Source: Spirochaetales bacterium
GTDB lineage: Bacteria; Spirochaetota; Leptospiria; Leptospirales; Leptonemataceae
NCBI GenBank assembly: GCA_015075425.1
Contig: JABTUL010000001.1
Span: forward strand, 2,170,001-2,234,000
Direction of reading: 5' to 3'
Length of the DNA: 64,000 nt
In this document: in pieces, positions 60,733-64,000 of the stretch
Position numbering within the stretch: the first letter of the stretch is position 1
Layout of the letters: the number at the start of each line of letters is the position of its first letter
The notes under the pieces: generated by a model
The model's database searches: none
What the model was told of the DNA's origin: nothing
Seen by the model: the letters and a program-made list of their open reading frames with translations, nothing else
Program-made: the position numbers and the translations under genes

Positions 60733-61098
60733 CAACTCCCCCAAGAGCAAACACCTATTTCAACAGACAAGGTCCGGCTGGACTCAGGGACCGACCGCAA
60801 ACAGTTAATGCGACTGCAAAACAGAAGGTCAATCAAATTTTTTCATTTCATAAAATTAAATATAACTCATTTTCAAATACTAAAAACCGCTATCGTCTCT
60901 TCATGGAAAGCCCGACATCGCTGGCGCAGCACTTTCCCGGTGCTGCCTTGAGCTATGATCGGATCACATCCACCATGCGACGTAAGCCGGCATCACCGGA
61001 AATTCCGCAGCCACTTTCACAGCAGCATCAATGATTTTTGCTCTGCTCCGGATCCCCCGCTCCGCTCTCCTGAACGTATACAGAACCTGGAACAATTG
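60733..61098. promoter_or_regulatory. upstream region of the chemotaxis operon
   Basis: No gene. The stretch 60830-60905 is clearly richer in A and T than its surroundings, as expected for a promoter. On the minus strand TTGACC stands about 70 bases before the GGGGGAG ribosome site, but no good -10 box is at the proper distance. No sigma-54 or sigma-28 match was found by eye. Confidence 0.35.
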
Positions 61099-61497
61099 CT
61101 ATCGTGCTGCAAAGGATTGCATCCTTGATGGAAAGCCCAAAAGACCCTGCGATATTCCGCCAGGGCTCTGGCGATTTGCGCGAGTGGCCTGGAGCTGTAC
61201 CGCTTTATTGCCCCCGATCTGCAAGGGTCGGTGACCCCAAAAAGCATCGGCCTGGTCGTCGCCCGCTGCCCGGTCGCCATCAGGATCGCGCGCTGTAGCA
61301 TTGCCAGGATCGCGACCGCGAACAAAACGACCGCGCAGATCGTGGCTGCCATTACTGCCATCAGCCAGAATCCAGCCCGATGAACAGGAATCGAGCTAAA
61401 GGCGATGACGGCTCCCTGGGGTGCTACCATCTGAAAATTCTGGTTGATGCGACTGGCAGAAACGACTTCGCCAGCCTGAAAGGTGTGAAATCTGACC
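61099..61497 (-). pseudogene. tail-collar-like protein gene, frameshifted
   Basis: Minus strand reads TFQAGEVVSASRINQNFQM, VAPQGAVIAFSSIPVHRAG, then after a one-base shift near 61372 continues as WILADGSNGSHDLRGRFVRG, DPGNATARDPDGDRAAGDDQ and QSPGGISQGLLGFPSR, stopping at 61099. The IxADGS...DLRGRFVRG motif is that of phage tail collar domains. Signal peptide missing, so broken at both ends. Its first 40 bases recur at 49628. Confidence 0.65.
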
Positions 61498-61643
61498 GAA
61501 TCGCTCAAACTCGCCCTCGGAGAATGGCTTTCCCTGCAGCGGATCCGGGAGCTGAACAAACTCACGAAAAAGGAGCCTCTCCGATTCCAACCAGGCTTTT
61601 CGGCCCAAAAGGTGCGTACGCTAAACCGCCGAAAGCGTGGATG
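61481..61643 (+). pseudogene. VapB-type antitoxin, C-terminal part
   Basis: Reads LTESLKLALGEWLSLQRIRE, LNKLTKKEPLRFQPGFSAQK and VRTLNRRKRG, ending TGA in an ATGA overlap with the vapC remnant. This is the second half of a VapB antitoxin; the DNA-binding N-terminus is gone, replaced by the collar-like scrap. Confidence 0.55.
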
Positions 61644-61830
61644 ATCCTCGTCGACACAAGCATCTGGATCGAATTCCTTCGTGGTAAAGAACCGATCTCG
61701 GCGGAGCTCTCAACCCTGCTCGACGGTAGACAGATTTTAACGATTGAGCCGATTTTCGGCGAACTACTCCAGGGCTGCCGAAACAACGCAGAAACGGCGA
61801 TGGCCTGGTCAATCGGTTTGATACCGCTGG
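61641..61830 (+). pseudogene. VapC PIN-domain toxin, truncated
   Basis: Begins with the PIN-domain start MILVDTSIWIEFLRGKEPIS (first catalytic Asp) and continues through TIEPIFGELLQG with the active-site Glu, then after about 60 residues runs into the antisense of the MaoC gene. The last acidic residues of the fold are missing, so it should be inactive. The open frame goes on to 62045 without likeness to PIN proteins. Confidence 0.7.
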
Positions 61831-61832
61831 CG

Positions 61833-62267
61833 CTACGGCCGCCGGCCAAACATCCCCTGGCCAATAAAGGTCATGACCACCTTGCCTTCCTGATTGCGCA
61901 GTTCGGCCCGGCCGCGGATGAGTCCAATTCCGGCCCGGAACGGCCGTGTCTCCAGCAGTGTAAATTTCCCGGACAGAGTATCGCCGGGACGCACGGGTCG
62001 CTTCCAGCGCAGTTCGTCCACGCCCGGCGAGCCCATGGAAGATGAGGCATTCAGAATGGAATCCACATACAGTCGCATACAGATGCTCGCCGTATGCCAG
62101 CCGCTGGCAATGAGCCCGCCAAAGTGGCTCTTCGCGCCACCTTCATGACTCAGATGAAAGGGCTGCGGATCATACTTCCGGGCAAACTCGATGATTTCTG
62201 CCTCGGTGACCGTATAGCCACCCAGTTCGATTTCCTGACCAATCTGAAAATCTTCAAAGTAACGCAT
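61833..62267 (-). CDS. MaoC-like hydratase (hot-dog fold)
   Basis: 144 residues. Family landmarks: YFEDFQIGQEIELGGYTVTE, IIEFARKYDPQPFHLS with the catalytic Asp and His, FGGLIASGWHTASICMRL, and GVDELRWKRPVRPGDTL. Such enzymes hydrate enoyl-CoA or dehydrate acyl-CoA intermediates. ATG at 62267 has GAGAGGAAGG upstream. The neighbour plus-strand gene diverges. Its 3' end is adjacent to the broken VapC. Confidence 0.85.
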   Translation of the reverse strand: MRYFEDFQIGQEIELGGYTVTEAEIIEFARKYDPQPFHLSHEGGAKSHFGGLIASGWHTASICMRLYVDSILNASSSMGSPGVDELRWKRPVRPGDTLSGKFTLLETRPFRAGIGLIRGRAELRNQEGKVVMTFIGQGMFGRRP

Positions 62268-62407
62268 AAGGCCTTCCTCTCTGCTGTGCAGCTTTTTTTC
62301 CTGATATCCTGTTGCCGACCAAATATCGGTTCTCCTGTCAAGGGAGCTGGATCCTTTGCGCCCAATAAAAGAATTGGACGATTCCGTTCCAGCAGAGAAG
62401 GTGGGCC

Positions 62408-62656
62408 ATGATTGCAATCCCGGATCCAACGTATGGCCTTGTGGTGTTTGATGGGAGCGTTATTGAGGTCTTTGAGAGCAACGCGAAGAGCAGGCGCTAT
62501 CACCTGAAAATGATCAAGAGCATCGAATTGGTTGAAAAGAAAAACTATATCGAGCTAAAATACTCGGACCTGAACATGTCCCAGCATATTCCGTTCAAAG
62601 CGGAAGCAATGGAGCAGGCGCGTGAGCTGGTCAACACTGTCCGGGCTGCTCTGTAG
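62408..62656 (+). CDS. small hypothetical protein
   Basis: 82 residues, alternating beta and a C-terminal helix (SRRYHLKMIKSIELVEKKNY, AMEQARELVNTVRAAL), like a bacterial PH-type fold. Not recognised. Preceded by GAGAAGGTGGG, a usable ribosome site. Followed by the FUSC-type gene 44 bases later. Confidence 0.6.
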   Translation: MIAIPDPTYGLVVFDGSVIEVFESNAKSRRYHLKMIKSIELVEKKNYIELKYSDLNMSQHIPFKAEAMEQARELVNTVRAAL

Positions 62657-62699
62657 CAGTCGGCCAAACGAATGATCGGGATAAGGAGAGATCTATTCC

Positions 62700-63641
62700 A
62701 TGCTGGCCCGGTTCTTTCGCTCCGAGTACACTCTGACCCATCCGCTCTACGTAGCCTTTAAGTCAGCCCTGGCAACACTTCTGGCCCTTGGACTGGACTC
62801 GATCACCGGCAACAGCGACCACGTTTCGGCTACTTTTGTGGCCGTTCTGTCCATCGCACCCACCGTTTACCAGGGTCTCAAACAAGCCGCTCTGCAATTT
62901 CTGGGGAGCGTCATCGGCGGCATTTGCGGCGCTCTGGCCATGGCTATCTTTCTCCTTCACGAGTGGCCCCTGCTATATGCCATTCCACCGGCTGTTTTCT
63001 TTGCCATCATGGGTGCCTTTTTTGTGAAACAGCCTGGAATCCTGATTGTCTCCGCTTTTACGGCTCTTTTTCTGCCCAACATCGCCAATCAATCGCCAAT
63101 GGCTACCCTGCAGATGCGCCTCTTTGCCGTAACCACCGGCGCCGTTTCTGGCTTTATCGTCAATACCCTGGTTTCTGCCTTCGCTCACCGCCGGATCTTC
63201 CTGCGGCGCCGGCGAAAGCTTTACACCTGCCTGTACTTGCAGTTGGGCAGCTACGCCGAACTCGGGCCACCGGCACTCGCTCCTGTCTTTCACCTGCACG
63301 GGCAACTGCAGGCAGAGCTTCATTCAGCATTGCTGGACCTGGGACACACCCGCCAGAAAGGTGCAACTGCGCTAATAGAACGATTGCTCAAAGAAACCGA
63401 TCAGTTGACTTATGTTATGCATCTGGTAAACCAATTGTACTACAGCGCCCGCGCACAGGGTCTGGCATTACCCAAAACCGTTCTCCAGCAGGTCCGTGAG
63501 AAAGTGGCAGAGTTTTGCCTGCCGGACATCCGCTCGACCCCGAAAACAACGACTGCCGGGCCAGCAGTAAGCGATTCACTGGCCACAGAAACAGACCTCC
63601 TTTTTACTGAAATGAACAGGCTCGCAGAGTTTTACCCGTGA
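62700..63641 (+). CDS. FUSC-type (aromatic acid exporter-like) membrane protein
   Basis: 313 residues. About six membrane segments in the first 170 residues (FKSALATLLALGLDSITG, TFVAVLSIAPTVYQGLKQAA, FLGSVIGGICGALAMAIFLL), then a cytoplasmic helical half (LYLQLGSYAELG, LIERLLKETDQLTYVMHLVN). Resembles FUSC/ArAE family members that export aromatic acids or other small anions. A LysR-type regulator gene begins in its GTGA overlap, so regulation by that protein is possible. Confidence 0.75.
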   Translation: MLARFFRSEYTLTHPLYVAFKSALATLLALGLDSITGNSDHVSATFVAVLSIAPTVYQGLKQAALQFLGSVIGGICGALAMAIFLLHEWPLLYAIPPAVFFAIMGAFFVKQPGILIVSAFTALFLPNIANQSPMATLQMRLFAVTTGAVSGFIVNTLVSAFAHRRIFLRRRRKLYTCLYLQLGSYAELGPPALAPVFHLHGQLQAELHSALLDLGHTRQKGATALIERLLKETDQLTYVMHLVNQLYYSARAQGLALPKTVLQQVREKVAEFCLPDIRSTPKTTTAGPAVSDSLATETDLLFTEMNRLAEFYP

Positions 63642-64000
63642 CTCTCACCCAGCTGCGTTATTTGATCGCTGTAGAAAAGTATGGCAGTTTCATCTCAGCG
63701 GCCGAACACTGCTTCGTCACCCAGCCCACCCTCAGTTTGCAGATCCAGAAACTGGAACAGGAGATGGGAGTGGAACTATTCGATCGCAAACGCAATCCAG
63801 TGGTCGTCACCAGGATGGGGGAAAAAATCATCGCTCAGGCACGTCAGGTGCTTCTCGAAGCAGCTCGACTCGAAGAACTCTACCAGAGCGACAGGCCACC
63901 TGGCGGCAGCCTGAAACTGGGCATCATCCCCACCGTCGCACCGGCTCTCCTGCCCCATCTGGTGCGCTCCCTGTCCCATCTTTCCCCGGAACTGGAATTT
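63638..64000 (+). CDS. LysR-type regulator, OxyR-like, 3' end outside window
   Basis: First 121 residues only. N-terminal winged HTH (TLTQLRYLIAVEKYGSFISA, AAEHCFVTQPTLSLQIQKLE, VELFDRKRNPVVVTRMGEKI) and the start of the substrate domain (GGSLKLGIIPTVAPALLP). The HTH and the LGIIPTVAPYLLP-type segment are those of the OxyR branch. The redox cysteines would lie past the window edge. Start GTG overlaps the FUSC-type stop. Confidence 0.85.
   Translation, partial: MTLTQLRYLIAVEKYGSFISAAEHCFVTQPTLSLQIQKLEQEMGVELFDRKRNPVVVTRMGEKIIAQARQVLLEAARLEELYQSDRPPGGSLKLGIIPTVAPALLPHLVRSLSHLSPELEF

Overview
The window looks like the chromosome of a Leptospiraceae-type spirochaete (Leptonema- or Turneriella-like). 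This is an inference from three things: many short lipoproteins with loose spirochaetal lipoboxes, a moderate GC content, and 7TMR-DISM, SpoIIE-phosphatase and class III cyclase signalling proteins. No rRNA, tRNA or CRISPR array was seen. Most genes are packed into short operons with ATGA or few-base overlaps.

Region by region. 1-5 kb: the end of a LamG surface-type protein and a fused B12-dependent acyl-CoA mutase (IcmF). 5-10 kb, minus strand: fabG, acpP, rnc, aroB, aroQ and a TPR membrane protein, mixing fatty acid, RNA processing and shikimate genes. 9.9-15.7 kb: a three-gene operon of a membrane adenylate cyclase, a FecR/Fn3-like protein and an envelope protein. 15.6-18.8 kb: two overlapping CPA2 antiporters with TrkA-N domains. 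19-30.3 kb: a Cache-HAMP-SpoIIE-TPR phosphatase, upp, an HpcH/HpaI aldolase, an AI-2E family transporter, a GHKL-like protein, glpD, and a histidine kinase/receiver/SpoIIE protein split by a frameshift. 30.3-40 kb: tlyA, a polyprenyl synthase, ndk, a palindromic MITE-like element, pyrE, lnt, a beta-propeller lipoprotein, a YdjM-like membrane protein and a sugar dehydrogenase-like lipoprotein.

40-50 kb is an accessory region. It holds two runs of small lipoprotein genes (six and five genes, the second ending in three TRL-like proteins), a decayed IS5-type element, a nucleotidyltransferase of the MNT type, a frameshifted Rpn-type nuclease and a gene scrap repeated 12 kb away. 49.7-60.7 kb is signalling: a NarL-type regulator with its PAS histidine kinase, then a nine-gene chemotaxis operon (cheW, CheA core, Hpt-CheW, mcp, cheR, cheD, cheB, cheY, cheX). 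In this operon the CheA kinase is split in two: one protein carries the phosphorylated Hpt domain and a CheW-like domain, the other carries dimerisation, ATPase and CheW-like domains. 61-62 kb is a graveyard of a tail-collar-like gene and a VapBC pair. The window ends with a MaoC hydratase, a small protein, a FUSC-type membrane protein and the start of an OxyR-like LysR regulator.

The most notable systems are the split CheA operon, the cyclase-FecR operon, the rnc start codon buried in a hairpin, and the lipoprotein clusters.
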